A stretch of 64,000 bases of DNA from Vreelandella venusta (GTDB lineage Bacteria; Pseudomonadota; Gammaproteobacteria; Pseudomonadales; Halomonadaceae). The stretch spans positions 62,001 through 126,000 of the forward strand of contig NZ_BJUL01000008.1 in assembly GCF_007989605.1 (NCBI RefSeq), written 5' to 3'. Under the pieces are notes generated by a model. The model ran no database searches and was not told the DNA's origin. It was given only the letters and a program-made list of their open reading frames with translations. Position numbers and translations under genes: made by a program. Below, piece by piece: positions 26,452 to 36,071 of the stretch (the stretch's first letter is position 1; each line of letters starts with the position of its first letter).

Positions 26452-27729
26452 CTACGTTCGGCGTGCAAGGCGCAGCTTTTGCCAGCAACGTGCTGAGGTG
26501 ATCAGGTTGTCGCGGATTTCTAAAATTTCCATCCGCGTATTGCCAATCTGTAAGCAGGCAGGCCCTTCCGGAAACGCCTCTAGGTGCTCAAGGATTAAGC
26601 CATTCAGGGTCTTGGGGCCGTCAGTGGGCAGTTGCCAGCCAAGCATTTTGTTAATTTCACGAATATTGGCGGTGCCCTCAATGACATGGCTGCCATCGTC
26701 TTGCTGATGAATTTCATCGTCTTCTGAGACATCGGTGGTGAACTCCCCGACAATCTCTTCAAGAATATCTTCTAAGGTTACCAAGCCTTCCACGTCGCCG
26801 TACTCATCCACCACAATACCAATACGCCGCTTCTGCTTTTGGAAGTTCAGCAGCTGTGTATGTAGCGGTGTGGATTCGGGAATAAAGTACGGCTCCCGTG
26901 CTTCTTGAACAATTGCTGCTTTGGTGACTTCGCTACGCGATAAAAAGCGCGCTGCATTACGCAGATGCAGCATGCCAATAATATTGTTGATATCGCCTTT
27001 ATACACCGGTAAACGGGTATGTTGGCTGGTGCGGATCTGGGTCAGAATATCTTCCAGTGTGTCGTCTAGGTCGATGCCAAGAACTTCGTGTCGGGGCACC
27101 ATGATGTCGTTAACCGTGACATTCTCAAGATCAAGGATCGACAGCAGCATGGCGCGGTGTCGGTAGGGAATTAGCGTGCCTGCTTCGTGAACGACAGTGC
27201 GCAGTTCATCGCGAGTTAAGTTGTCTCCACCATTCTCAACACTTTTAACGCCCATTAAGCGTAGTAGGCCATTTGAGATGACGTTGACTAGCCATACCAG
27301 CGGGTAAAGCAGTTTGAGCAGGGGTTCCAGGCCTAGCGACGTAGGATAAGCGATTCGCTCAGGCTTGATGGCTGCGTAGGTTTTCGGTGTGACTTCGGCA
27401 AAAATAAGGATGGTAATCGTCAGTAACGCCGTTGAAATAGCGGGGCCTGAGACGTCACCAAAGAAGTGAATGGCAATAATGGTCGCAATCGAGGCGGCTA
27501 AGTTATTGACGAAGTTATTGCCAATTAAAATAACGCCAATTAGTCGATCGGGGCGCGTTAATAGCCGCATAACACGTTTTGCGCGGCGATCACCGCTGTT
27601 AGCTTGATGGCTTAGTCGATAGCGGTTTATCGACATCATGCCTGTCTCAGAGCTGGAGAAAAAGGCAGACAGCAATATCAAAATAGCTAGCAGGCCGAAC
27701 AGTAACCCCAGGGGGAAGTCGTCGCTCAA
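26452..27729 (-). CDS. CNNM/CorB-CorC family transporter with CBS domains
   Basis: Membrane protein of the DUF21-CBS-CorC_HlyC architecture, linked to magnesium/cobalt efflux. The N-terminal DUF21 domain has about four transmembrane helices (residues 5-140). A CBS pair follows (about 190-330, MVPRHEVLGIDLDDTLEDIL, VVDEYGDVEGLVTLEDILEEIVGE), then a C-terminal transporter-associated domain (about 345-425). 425 residues. It neighbours the CcsA-like gene, as yfjD neighbours ypjD near ffh in E. coli, supporting a CorB/YfjD identity. Confidence 0.9.
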   Translation of the reverse strand: MSDDFPLGLLFGLLAILILLSAFFSSSETGMMSINRYRLSHQANSGDRRAKRVMRLLTRPDRLIGVILIGNNFVNNLAASIATIIAIHFFGDVSGPAISTALLTITILIFAEVTPKTYAAIKPERIAYPTSLGLEPLLKLLYPLVWLVNVISNGLLRLMGVKSVENGGDNLTRDELRTVVHEAGTLIPYRHRAMLLSILDLENVTVNDIMVPRHEVLGIDLDDTLEDILTQIRTSQHTRLPVYKGDINNIIGMLHLRNAARFLSRSEVTKAAIVQEAREPYFIPESTPLHTQLLNFQKQKRRIGIVVDEYGDVEGLVTLEDILEEIVGEFTTDVSEDDEIHQQDDGSHVIEGTANIREINKMLGWQLPTDGPKTLNGLILEHLEAFPEGPACLQIGNTRMEILEIRDNLITSARCWQKLRLARRT

Positions 27730-27847
27730 GTCGAAAGTTCCTTTATGGCGTATTAGGCTCGATTTTTAGAAGTATGGAAGTGGCCTGTCAAGACCACTGT
27801 TATCAACGCCAAATTAAATCAGTGCTGATAATGCGGTGAGTATATAT

Positions 27848-28645
27848 TTAGCGATTGAGCAAAACTTCCAGCACAAATTTGCTGCCAAAGTAAGCAAGCA
27901 GAAGCAGTATGCACCCACCCAGCGTCCAGCGCACAGCGCGCATGCCACGCCAGCCGAAACGATATCGACCCACTAACAGCGTGGTGAAAATAATCCACGC
28001 CCCCAGCGAAAGGACTGTTTTATGCACCAAGTGCTGGGCGAACATATTGTCGAGAAAAATCAGCCCGCTGATGATCGAAAGCGTCAGTAATACAACTCCC
28101 GACCATACCAGTTCAAACAGCACTCTTTCCATGGTGGTGAGCGGCGGTAGCGACTGCACGATGCCACGAATATGATGATGGCGCAGTGCTTGGTTCTGTA
28201 GGCCGACCAGCACCGCTTGAATCGCGGCAATGGCCAAGACGGCAAACGCCAGCGCAGAGCTGACGGCATGCAGTAAAATGCCGGGCGTTAAGCCGCCTTG
28301 GCTCCCCTGGCTCGGTAGCCAAGTGGCAAAAATAAGCGCGATACCCGCGAGAGGGAATAGCACAATGCCAGCGTTGAGCACCGGCTTAAACAGGCTGGCG
28401 ACGAGCACGACATTTACGGCCACGGCCATCAGAAGCGTTGCGCTGGTAGTGAAACCGGGCAGTAGCCCTGGGGCTGAGCTAACAAGCTCCACAACTACTG
28501 GGATATGCAGTAGCAGCCCAAGCGCGCTAAGTAGGCGCACCATGCCCTGGCGTGGTGGTACGCGACGAAATAGAGCCATGCCCTGCCAAATAGCAGCGGC
28601 GACATAGAGTATAAAAGCGATCGTGGCGAAAGGGAGCGCCTGCAT
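27848..28645 (-). CDS. CcsA/YpjD-type cytochrome c assembly membrane protein
   Basis: About eight predicted transmembrane helices, with the CcsA/CcmF-type heme-handling region (LTPGILLHAVSSALAFAVLAIAAIQA and NMFAQHLVHKTVLSLGAWIIF) carrying conserved histidines. The start chosen is the ATG at 28645 (265 residues); a TTG at 28732 would add 29 polar residues ahead of the first helix. It is divergent from ffh. In this position relatives are called YpjD, and their exact role in cytochrome c maturation or envelope processes is uncertain. Confidence 0.85.
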   Translation of the reverse strand: MQALPFATIAFILYVAAAIWQGMALFRRVPPRQGMVRLLSALGLLLHIPVVVELVSSAPGLLPGFTTSATLLMAVAVNVVLVASLFKPVLNAGIVLFPLAGIALIFATWLPSQGSQGGLTPGILLHAVSSALAFAVLAIAAIQAVLVGLQNQALRHHHIRGIVQSLPPLTTMERVLFELVWSGVVLLTLSIISGLIFLDNMFAQHLVHKTVLSLGAWIIFTTLLVGRYRFGWRGMRAVRWTLGGCILLLLAYFGSKFVLEVLLNR

Positions 28646-28891
28646 GATGCTATCCGTGCGCCTTGCAGCGCGTTGTTGAGTCCAGTGTGATTGAATCAGC
28701 GCTGCGAAAGTCAGCGGTGTTAAATCGTTCAAGCTAGAACAGTTCGCCTACTATAACCAATCATGGCGGCGTCGCACAGCCATCGATAACCAATGTTGAC
28801 GACCATGGAGACTCGCGCGGCTAGCGCGTATAATCGTTCCTACATTCGTCCGGTGTAACCGCCCGGCGACAACGACGGAGGCAGAGGCCCC

Positions 28892-30310
28892 ATGTTTCAG
28901 AATCTGAGTGAGCGTCTTTCCCAGACGTTGAAGTCGATCAAAGGCCAAGCGCGGCTAACTGACGACAATATTAAAGATACCCTGCGCGAGGTGCGTAAAG
29001 CACTGTTAGAGGCCGATGTCGCCTTGCCGGTGGTGAAGGCATTTATTGAGCGTGTTCGTGAACGTGCTGTTGGCCAGGAAGTCTCGAAGAGCCTCTCGCC
29101 AGGTCAGCAATTCGTTAAAATCGTCCAGCAAGAGCTGGAAGCGATTATGGGCGAGGCCAATGAAAGCCTATCCCTGAAAGGCTCACCTGCGGTCGTGTTG
29201 ATGGCAGGCCTGCAAGGGGCAGGTAAAACCACCTCTGTTGCTAAATTGGCGCGTTACTTACGTGAACGCGAAAAGAAAAAAGTGTTGGTGGTCTCCGCCG
29301 ACGTCTATCGTCCGGCGGCGATTGATCAGTTAGAAACACTGGCAAAAGAAGTTCAGGTTGACTTCTTTCCGTCTCGTTCCGATCAGAGCCCCGTGGATAT
29401 TGCCACAGCGGCAATCAAGCACGCCAAAATTCAGTTCCATGATGTCGTATTAGTCGATACCGCCGGACGGCTGGCCATCGATGAGGCGATGATGGCCGAA
29501 ATTCAGGCGCTGCATAAAGCCGTCTCACCGGAAGAAACGCTGTTTGTGGTCGATGCCATGACCGGCCAGGATGCGGTGAATACGGCGAAAGCATTTCATG
29601 ATGCGCTGCCGCTGACCGGGGTGATTCTTACCAAGGCCGACGGCGATGCCCGGGGTGGTGCAGCACTTTCGGTACGCCATGTCACGGGTAAGCCCATTAA
29701 GTTCATGGGGGTTGGTGAGAAAGTAGACGCCCTAGAGCCTTTCCATCCAGACCGTGTAGCATCGCGAATTCTGGGTATGGGCGACATGCTGTCGCTGATC
29801 GAAGAAGCCGAACGTACGGTAGATAAAGATAAAGCCGCCAAGCTGGCCAGTAAGGTCAAGAAGGGTGACGGTTTTGATCTGGAAGATTTTCGTGATCAGC
29901 TACAGCAGCTCAAAAAAATGGGCGGCATGGGAGGGCTGCTTGGCAAATTGCCTGGCATGGGGCAAATGGCTGAAATGGCACAAGGCCCTGGTCCGGAAAA
30001 AGAGCTTGGCAAGCTCGAAGCATTGATTAACTCAATGACTCCCAAAGAGCGCCGCAAGCCCGATATTATCAATGGATCACGCAAACGTCGCATCGCCGCG
30101 GGTGCTGGTCTGCAAGTGCCTGACCTGAATCGTCTGCTAAAACAGCATAAGCAGATGCAAAAAATGATGAAAAAAGCCGGCAAAAAAGGCGGAATGCAAA
30201 AAATGATGCGCGGCATGTCGGGCATGATGGGCGGTGGCGGGCCAGGAGGCCCCGGCGGCGCGGGTGGCATGGGCGGTATGGGTGGCCCCGGCGGTCTTCC
30301 CTGGCGTTAA
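28892..30310 (+). CDS. ffh: signal recognition particle GTPase Ffh
   Basis: Protein subunit of the SRP that binds signal anchors on the ribosome and docks on FtsY. N domain (residues 1-90), G domain with GLQGAGKTTSVAKLA, DVYRPAAIDQL, DTAGR and TKADGDARGG, then a Met-rich M domain (about 300-430) with the RNA-binding SGS-type NGSRKRRIAAGAG. The tail after about residue 445 is almost all Gly/Pro/Met and ends GGLPWR. 472 residues, slightly long through that tail. Confidence 0.97.
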   Translation: MFQNLSERLSQTLKSIKGQARLTDDNIKDTLREVRKALLEADVALPVVKAFIERVRERAVGQEVSKSLSPGQQFVKIVQQELEAIMGEANESLSLKGSPAVVLMAGLQGAGKTTSVAKLARYLREREKKKVLVVSADVYRPAAIDQLETLAKEVQVDFFPSRSDQSPVDIATAAIKHAKIQFHDVVLVDTAGRLAIDEAMMAEIQALHKAVSPEETLFVVDAMTGQDAVNTAKAFHDALPLTGVILTKADGDARGGAALSVRHVTGKPIKFMGVGEKVDALEPFHPDRVASRILGMGDMLSLIEEAERTVDKDKAAKLASKVKKGDGFDLEDFRDQLQQLKKMGGMGGLLGKLPGMGQMAEMAQGPGPEKELGKLEALINSMTPKERRKPDIINGSRKRRIAAGAGLQVPDLNRLLKQHKQMQKMMKKAGKKGGMQKMMRGMSGMMGGGGPGGPGGAGGMGGMGGPGGLPWR

Positions 30311-30600
30311 GCTATTGTTAGCAACCTTGTAACGTGCTTGGTAAGGTTGACGGCTTAAGAGTTTTCTGGCTGTCAGGCTTTCCAAGTAGAGCGCATTTGC
30401 GTAGAATGCGGCCTCTTCATGCGTGGGTGTTGGCAAAAATGCGCGAGCATCGTCTGACCACCTGCCAGTGAAGAACTTGATGGTACGCAGCAAATCACTG
30501 ATTTTAGTCTGCAGTGCCGAGAAAATAGTATGACGAGTGCTCTGTTAGCGATTTGCGCTATTGGACACTCTCGTAACCTCAACCGAAGGATAGTTATCGT
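30311..30600. other. ffh-rpsP intergenic region
   Basis: 290 bp with no gene. It contains the rpsP operon promoter (30379-30407) and about 190 nt of leader RNA. No intrinsic terminator for ffh was recognised. Confidence 0.5.
30379..30407 (+). promoter_or_regulatory. candidate sigma-70 promoter of the rpsP operon
   Basis: TTTCCA and TAGAAT with a 17-bp spacer, followed by a GC-rich discriminator (GCGGCC) typical of stringently controlled ribosomal promoters. Confidence 0.55.
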
Positions 30601-30849
30601 ATGGTTACCATTCGTTTGGCACGTGGTGGCGCCAAAAAGCGTCCCTTTTATCACCTGACTGTTACTGATTCACGCAACGCCCGTGATGGTCGTTTCATCG
30701 AGCGTATCGGCTTCTTCAACCCGGTTGCCCGTGGTCAGGAAGAGCGTCTGCGCGTTGATCTTGAGCGTGTTACTCACTGGCAGAGCCAAGGCGCCCAGTT
30801 GTCTGGTCGTGTTGCTGAGCTGGTTAAAGAAGCGCGTAAACAGGCTTAA
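30601..30849 (+). CDS. rpsP: 30S ribosomal protein S16
   Basis: Small-subunit assembly protein. 82 residues, with the conserved start [41 protein letters not shown]. It is the first gene of rpsP-rimM-trmD-rplS. An AAGGA-type site precedes the ATG. Confidence 0.98.
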   Translation: MVTIRLARGGAKKRPFYHLTVTDSRNARDGRFIERIGFFNPVARGQEERLRVDLERVTHWQSQGAQLSGRVAELVKEARKQA

Positions 30850-30922
30850 GCCGGTTAATGCGTGACTGTCAGTAAATGATAGTCGGTGATGTTGTCGTTG
30901 TAATTTGTTGGAGCGGTCGTCG

Positions 30923-31468
30923 ATGACGCGTTTTGAAACTAGCCATACAGACGACGCACATGTGGTGCTTGGTAAGCTAACTAGCCCTCACGGGATTAAA
31001 GGTTGGCTTAAGGTGTACTCCTATACCAACCCCATAGACAGCATCATGGAATACCCAGAATGGTGGGTGCGCCAAGGGGAATCCCTCACGCGTATGACCG
31101 TGATTCAGGGACGTCGGCAAGGCAAAGGTCTTGTAGTGCAGCTAAAAGGTGTTGATGACCGAACGGCAGCCGAAGCGCTGGCGCAAGCGGACATCTTGAT
31201 GCCGAAAGAAGCACTGCCTACGCTTTCCGATGATGAGTATTACTGGCATGAGCTTGAAGGCTTAACTGTCTTCACTCAGTCAGGCGAGCGGCTAGGGCAG
31301 GTCAGTTACCTGTTTGAAACCGGCGCGAACGATGTCATGGTGGTGCGCGGTGATAACGACGCAATTGATAAACGCGAGCGGCTGTTACCTTTCTTACCCG
31401 ATGATGTAATTGTTGAAATCAGCCTCGAAGATGGCCGTATGGTCGTGAATTGGGATCCTGAGTTTTGA
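30923..31468 (+). CDS. rimM: 16S rRNA maturation factor RimM
   Basis: 30S assembly factor that binds S19. It has an N-terminal RimM beta-barrel ([22 protein letters not shown]) and a C-terminal PRC-barrel ([36 protein letters not shown], ending LPFLPDDVI...MVVNWDPEF). The start chosen is the ATG at 30923, with GGAG about 10 bp upstream, giving 181 residues; TTG codons at 30905 and 30908 are alternatives. Its stop overlaps a possible TTG start of trmD. Confidence 0.96.
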   Translation: MTRFETSHTDDAHVVLGKLTSPHGIKGWLKVYSYTNPIDSIMEYPEWWVRQGESLTRMTVIQGRRQGKGLVVQLKGVDDRTAAEALAQADILMPKEALPTLSDDEYYWHELEGLTVFTQSGERLGQVSYLFETGANDVMVVRGDNDAIDKRERLLPFLPDDVIVEISLEDGRMVVNWDPEF

Positions 31469-32331
31469 AAACAGGTTTGAGTAAGCAGTTGTCGAGCGAG
31501 CTCACCGTAACTGACTCAACGGTTACTGCAGCAAACGGTGAAGAAAGCAATTTAACAGATGCTCCCGCGATGTGGATTGGCGTGGTATCGCTGTTTCCTG
31601 AAATGTTCGATGCGATTACCCAACAGGGTGTGGTCGGTCGAGCGGTAGAGAAACAGCGAATTGCCCTGGAGTTTTGGAATCCGCGCGACTACGCCACCGA
31701 CCGCCACCGCAGCGTGGACGATCGCCCATATGGCGGCGGCCCCGGCATGCTAATGAAGGTAGACACCCTGCGGGCTGCTATCTTTGATGCTCGGCAACGA
31801 GCTGAGCAAGCGACGGGACAATCGCCGACAGTGATCTATCTCTCGCCCCAAGGGCGTAAGCTGGATCAGCAGGGGGTTCAAGCACTCGCCTCAGCAGGCC
31901 CTCTTGTGGTGGTTGCTGGGCGCTATGAAGGTATTGATGAGCGCGTGGTGGAAAGTGACATTGATGAAGAGTGGTCAATTGGTGACTATGTGCTGAGCGG
32001 TGGTGAGTTGCCAGCAATGGTGCTAATTGACGCGGCGGCACGGCTGGTACCCGGTGTATTGGGTCACCAGGATTCCGCTATCGAAGACTCGTTCAATGAT
32101 GGCTTGTTAGACTGTCCGCACTATACCCGTCCTGAAATGATCGACGGGCGACAAGTGCCCGATGTGCTGTTAAGCGGTAATCATGCGGCCATCAAGCGTT
32201 GGCGGTTAAAACAGTCGTTAGGCCGTACATGGCAGCGCCGTCCTGATTTATTGGCAGGGCGTACGCTTGATGCCGAGCAGCAGCGGCTGCTAGACGAGTT
32301 TATCGAGGAACACGCTCTGTCAACTAAGTGA
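31465..32331 (+). CDS. trmD: tRNA (guanine(37)-N1)-methyltransferase TrmD
   Basis: SPOUT-class enzyme making m1G37, which prevents +1 frameshifting. The core starts at [13 protein letters not shown] (ATG at 31570) and contains the SAM-knot motifs [18 protein letters not shown] and [15 protein letters not shown]. The open frame extends 35 codons further upstream to a TTG at 31465 that overlaps the rimM stop. The extension ([18 protein letters not shown]...) is not conserved, and neither start has a strong ribosome site. The true start may be 31570 (253 residues, the family length). Confidence 0.94.
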   Translation: MKTGLSKQLSSELTVTDSTVTAANGEESNLTDAPAMWIGVVSLFPEMFDAITQQGVVGRAVEKQRIALEFWNPRDYATDRHRSVDDRPYGGGPGMLMKVDTLRAAIFDARQRAEQATGQSPTVIYLSPQGRKLDQQGVQALASAGPLVVVAGRYEGIDERVVESDIDEEWSIGDYVLSGGELPAMVLIDAAARLVPGVLGHQDSAIEDSFNDGLLDCPHYTRPEMIDGRQVPDVLLSGNHAAIKRWRLKQSLGRTWQRRPDLLAGRTLDAEQQRLLDEFIEEHALSTK

Positions 32332-32430
32332 TTGTTTTTCAATTGCATAGAACAGAGCGGCGGTGCAGGGCGAAGAGAGCAATAGTCTATAAGGCCGTTA
32401 GCCTACGCACCTGCGTCACCCATAACGACT

Positions 32431-32494
32431 CCCGTGTAGCTCGCTTCGAGCGCCGGGATCACGGTTTGCCCCTTCCACAACTGCGTGGCAAACC
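32431..32494 (+). promoter_or_regulatory. two-hairpin leader before rplS
   Basis: A nested hairpin (CCCG-tgta-GCTCG-ctt-CGAGC-gc-CGGG, 32431-32457) is followed by a perfect 8-bp stem GGTTTGCC (32463-32470) with GGCAAACC (32487-32494), ending about 15 nt before the rplS ribosome site. The location fits autogenous translational control by L19; this is inference. Confidence 0.5.
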
Positions 32495-32518
32495 ATTACG
32501 TTATTTAGGAGTATGAAA

Positions 32519-32875
32519 ATGAGCAGCAAGAACAAGGTGATCCAGGCGATCGAAGCCGAGCAAATGAGCAAAGAGATTCCGGCCTTTGCACCGGGCGACA
32601 CTATTGTCGTTCAGGTCAAAGTAAAGGAAGGTTCTCGTGAGCGTCTGCAGGCGTTTGAAGGTGTGGTCATCGGTAAGCGTAACCGTGGCCTGAACTCCGC
32701 TTTCACCGTACGTAAAATTTCTCACGGTGTTGGTGTTGAGCGTACTTTCCAGACCTACAGCCCGTTGGTTGACTCTATTGAAGTCAAGCGTCGTGGTGAC
32801 GTTCGTCAAGCCAAACTGTACTACCTGCGCGAGCGCAGCGGCAAGTCGGCGCGTATCAAGGAAAAGCTGGCTTAA
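32519..32875 (+). CDS. rplS: 50S ribosomal protein L19
   Basis: Large-subunit protein at the interface with 30S. The conserved [33 protein letters not shown] and [23 protein letters not shown] blocks are present. The start chosen is the ATG at 32519 (MSSKNKVIQ), with GGAG 8 bp upstream, giving 118 residues; an ATG two codons earlier sits too close to that site. It is the last gene of the operon and is closed by a strong terminator. Confidence 0.98.
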   Translation: MSSKNKVIQAIEAEQMSKEIPAFAPGDTIVVQVKVKEGSRERLQAFEGVVIGKRNRGLNSAFTVRKISHGVGVERTFQTYSPLVDSIEVKRRGDVRQAKLYYLRERSGKSARIKEKLA

Positions 32876-32949
32876 TCGCCACTTTTTCACGGGCGCACGC
32901 TGTTTTTGACATGCGTAGTTTTTGACATGCGTCGCGCTCGGATACCAAG

Positions 32950-32981
32950 ACCCCGTCACCGCTTTGCGGGGCGGGGTTTTT
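32950..32981 (+). terminator. intrinsic terminator of the rpsP-rplS operon
   Basis: ACCCCG-tca-CCGC-ttt-GCGG-gg-CGGGGT, followed by a T-run. Confidence 0.9.
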
Positions 32982-33017
32982 GTTTGTGTGGTACCACCGT
33001 CAAGAGACCGTTAGCCT

Positions 33018-33899
33018 ATGAGCGTGATAGATGCCTATCTAGATGCCTTATGGTTAGAGCAAGGGGCAAGCGACCATACGTTAGCGGCCTATCGGCATGA
33101 TTTAACTGCTTGGCAACAGCAGCTCGAAAGTGCGGGGGAAACACTGTTAACTCCCTCGCCAGAGCGTTTTAGCGAGTGGTTAGAATTACGTCGAGAACAA
33201 GGCTATCAACTACGCAGTAATGCACGGCTGTTATCGTCGCTGCGTAGTTTTTACCGTTGGGCACGGCTCTATGGGCATATCACCAGCGACCCACTGGCCA
33301 ATGTGTCGCTGCCACGGGTGCGCCCCAGCTTGCCGAATACCCTGGAAGAGGAAGAGGTTGAGCGCCTGTTGCTCGCCCCGGATATCGGCACTTCGCTTGG
33401 TGTTCGCGACCGCACCATGCTGGAGCTGCTGTATGCTTGTGGGCTGCGCGTGTCGGAGCTGGTTGGCTTGACTGGCGATGCGGTTAATCTTCGCCAAGGA
33501 GTTGTCCGTGTCAGAGGCAAGGGCGATAAAGATCGGCTGGTGCCGATGGGGGAAGAAGCCGCCGAGTGGGTAGCGCGTTATATGAAGACCGCTCGGCCTG
33601 CGTTGATGCAAGACCCTACACGGCCCGCGCTGTTTCCAGGACGGGCAGATAAAGCCATGACCCGGCAAACGTTTTGGCACCGTATAAAAGCCCACGCGAT
33701 CACTGCAGGTATTACTCGGCCCTTGTCGCCTCACACGTTACGCCACGCATTTGCGACCCATTTATTGAATCATGGTGCTAATTTGCGGGTCGTACAGCTG
33801 TTGTTAGGCCATAGCGACCTATCTACAACGCAAATTTACACGCATGTTGCCCAAGCGCGCCTAGAGCAGCTGCATGCAGAACACCATCCGCGAGGTTGA
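33018..33899 (+). CDS. xerD: site-specific tyrosine recombinase XerD
   Basis: Acts with XerC at dif to resolve chromosome dimers. 293 residues with a SAM-like N-terminal core-binding domain (1-95) and a catalytic domain whose active residues are all visible: R144, K168, H239, R242, H265 and Tyr274. It sits directly after rplS and before dsbC, the usual xerD place in gammaproteobacteria, which favours XerD over XerC or a phage integrase. Confidence 0.95.
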   Translation: MSVIDAYLDALWLEQGASDHTLAAYRHDLTAWQQQLESAGETLLTPSPERFSEWLELRREQGYQLRSNARLLSSLRSFYRWARLYGHITSDPLANVSLPRVRPSLPNTLEEEEVERLLLAPDIGTSLGVRDRTMLELLYACGLRVSELVGLTGDAVNLRQGVVRVRGKGDKDRLVPMGEEAAEWVARYMKTARPALMQDPTRPALFPGRADKAMTRQTFWHRIKAHAITAGITRPLSPHTLRHAFATHLLNHGANLRVVQLLLGHSDLSTTQIYTHVAQARLEQLHAEHHPRG

Positions 33900-33906
33900 A
33901 GATACA

Positions 33907-34665
33907 ATGCGTCAACGTATGTCTTTAGTTGCTAAATCCTATGTTTCTTGGCTGGCGTTGGCAGGGTGCTTACTGCCCGCTGTTGCCAGTGCTGATGCCG
34001 TATCCGAACATCTGATGGAGAATTTACAAGTTAATGGCCAGTCAATGCCCGTGGCGCAGGTCAGCGCAACGCCAATGGACGGGGTGTACCACGTCGTCCT
34101 AGAAAGTGGGGAGTCTTTCTACTCCAATACTGATGGCAGTCACTTTTTGGTAGGGGACCTCTATCAAAACGCGGATAATGGTTTGGTTAACTTAACCGAG
34201 CAGGCACGCAACCAGGAAAGGGCGGCTGCGCTGGCTGCCGTGCCAGCGAGCGAGCGAGTCGTGTTTCAAGGTGTGGGTGAGCCGAAAGCCACGGTCATTG
34301 TGTTTACGGACCCTACCTGCCCATACTGCGAGCGCCTACATGAAACGGTGCCTGAGCTTAACGAGCGCGGCATTGCAGTGCACTATATGGCCTTTCCGCG
34401 TGCAGGTATGGGCAGTGGTGCTGCGACAACGCTTGAACAAGTATGGTGTTCGGATAATCGTAGCGAGGCCATGACTCAGGCTAAGCAAGGCCAAACGCTG
34501 GCGGCATCGGCAAGCTGCGATAACCCCGTTGCCGATCAGTACGAATTAGGTAAAGCTGTGGGCGTGCAAGGTACGCCTGCGATTGTATTGCCCGACGGGA
34601 AAATGGTGCCAGGGTTTGTACCCCCCGACCGGCTCGTTAGCATGTTAGGCTTGGAAGACGAATAA
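33907..34665 (+). CDS. dsbC: thiol:disulfide interchange protein DsbC
   Basis: Periplasmic disulfide isomerase. It has a signal peptide (LALAGCLLPAVASA, cleavage near residue 29), an N-terminal dimerisation domain (30-95), and a thioredoxin fold with CPYC at residues 138-141 and cis-Pro VQGTPAIV. The start chosen is the ATG at 33907, just after the xerD stop, giving 252 residues; an upstream start at 33874 would overlap xerD and spoil the signal peptide. Confidence 0.94.
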   Translation: MRQRMSLVAKSYVSWLALAGCLLPAVASADAVSEHLMENLQVNGQSMPVAQVSATPMDGVYHVVLESGESFYSNTDGSHFLVGDLYQNADNGLVNLTEQARNQERAAALAAVPASERVVFQGVGEPKATVIVFTDPTCPYCERLHETVPELNERGIAVHYMAFPRAGMGSGAATTLEQVWCSDNRSEAMTQAKQGQTLAASASCDNPVADQYELGKAVGVQGTPAIVLPDGKMVPGFVPPDRLVSMLGLEDE

Positions 34666-34751
34666 CGTCACGTGTAGTGACGAACGATAGCGCTGAGACA
34701 CTGATTTAAGAGGCGGCACCTATGGGTGCCCATCACGAAAGGGGAAGTATT

Positions 34752-36068
34752 TTGAAACCGGTAAGAGTAGGCATTTGTGGGTTAGGTACGGTCGGTGGCG
34801 GTACATTTAACGTCTTAACACGTAACGCTGATGACATTAGCCGTCGTGCTGGCCGCCCGATTGTGATTGAGCAGGTTGCCCACCGCAGTATTCACCCTGA
34901 CTGCGATATTACCGGCATTAATGCGACCTCTGACGTGTTTGAGGTGGCTAATAACCCTAACGTGGATGTGCTGGTAGAGCTGATTGGTGGCTACGATCTC
35001 GCTCGCGAGCTGGTGCTAACGGCGATTGAAAACGGCAAGCACGTTGTGACGGCCAACAAGGCCTTGATTGCTGTTCACGGTAATGAAATTTTCCGCGCCG
35101 CGCATAAGAAAGGCGTCATTGTTGCCTTTGAGGCGGCTGTGGCGGGCGGTATTCCGGTTATCAAATCGCTCCGCGAAGGTCTTGGTGCTAACCGTATCGA
35201 GTGGGTGGCGGGCATTATAAACGGCACCGGCAACTACATTCTTACCCATATGCGTGATGAAGGTCGCGCCTTTGAAGACGTGTTGGCTGAAGCTCAAGCG
35301 CTAGGTTATGCGGAGTCTGACCCCACTTTCGACGTGGAAGGTATTGATGCCGCCCATAAATTAACCATCCTGGCGTCTATTGCCTATGGCGTGCCGCTAC
35401 AGTTTGATAAAGCCTTCACCGAAGGTATTTCTCGCATTACTGCAGAAGACGTCGAACAGGCCGATAACCTGGGTTACGTGATTAAACACTTGGGCATCTC
35501 TAAACGGACCGATCAAGGGCTAGAGCTCCGGGTTCACCCGACGTTGATTCCTAAAGAGCGCCTGCTGGCCAATGTGCACGGCGTTAAAAATGCGATTGCG
35601 GTGATGGGCGATGCGGTTGGCCCAACACTTTACTACGGCGCTGGCGCCGGTGCTGAGCCGACAGCGTCTGCCGTCGTGGCCGACCTGCTGGATGTTGCCC
35701 GCGATATCGCCACGGATCACCACTACCGGGTGCCTTACCTCGCGTTTAGTGGCATTGACGATGATGCCAGCCAACTGCCGATTATGCCGATGGAAGATAT
35801 TACCACCGCGTATTATCTGCGTCTGTTGGCGGTGGATCGGCCGGGTGTGCTGGCGCGTGTTGCCACCATTCTGGCCGAGCAGGGCATCTCTATTGAGGCG
35901 CTGATCCAGAAAGAAGCCACTGAAGGTGAGTTGGTGCCGATCATTTTGCTGACGCATCGCACACAAGAGAAACAGATGAACGATGCTATCCGTGAAATCG
36001 AGTCCATGGCGGATATTGCTGGACCGGTTACCCGTATTCGCGTTGAAAGTCTGAGCGAAGGGGAGTAA
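34752..36068 (+). CDS. hom: homoserine dehydrogenase
   Basis: Reduces aspartate semialdehyde to homoserine for threonine and methionine synthesis. N-terminal Rossmann GLGTVGGG near residues 10-17, catalytic block (AGIINGTGNYILTHM, GYAESDPTFDVEGIDAAHKL), C-terminal ACT domain (about 350-430, YYLRLLAVDRPGVLARVATIL). The start chosen is a TTG at 34752 (MKPVRVGICG as in homologues), preceded by GGGGAAG; an in-frame ATG at 34722 with AAGAGG is also possible. It is followed 3 bp later by thrC. Confidence 0.95.
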   Translation: MKPVRVGICGLGTVGGGTFNVLTRNADDISRRAGRPIVIEQVAHRSIHPDCDITGINATSDVFEVANNPNVDVLVELIGGYDLARELVLTAIENGKHVVTANKALIAVHGNEIFRAAHKKGVIVAFEAAVAGGIPVIKSLREGLGANRIEWVAGIINGTGNYILTHMRDEGRAFEDVLAEAQALGYAESDPTFDVEGIDAAHKLTILASIAYGVPLQFDKAFTEGISRITAEDVEQADNLGYVIKHLGISKRTDQGLELRVHPTLIPKERLLANVHGVKNAIAVMGDAVGPTLYYGAGAGAEPTASAVVADLLDVARDIATDHHYRVPYLAFSGIDDDASQLPIMPMEDITTAYYLRLLAVDRPGVLARVATILAEQGISIEALIQKEATEGELVPIILLTHRTQEKQMNDAIREIESMADIAGPVTRIRVESLSEGE

Positions 36069-36071
36069 CTC

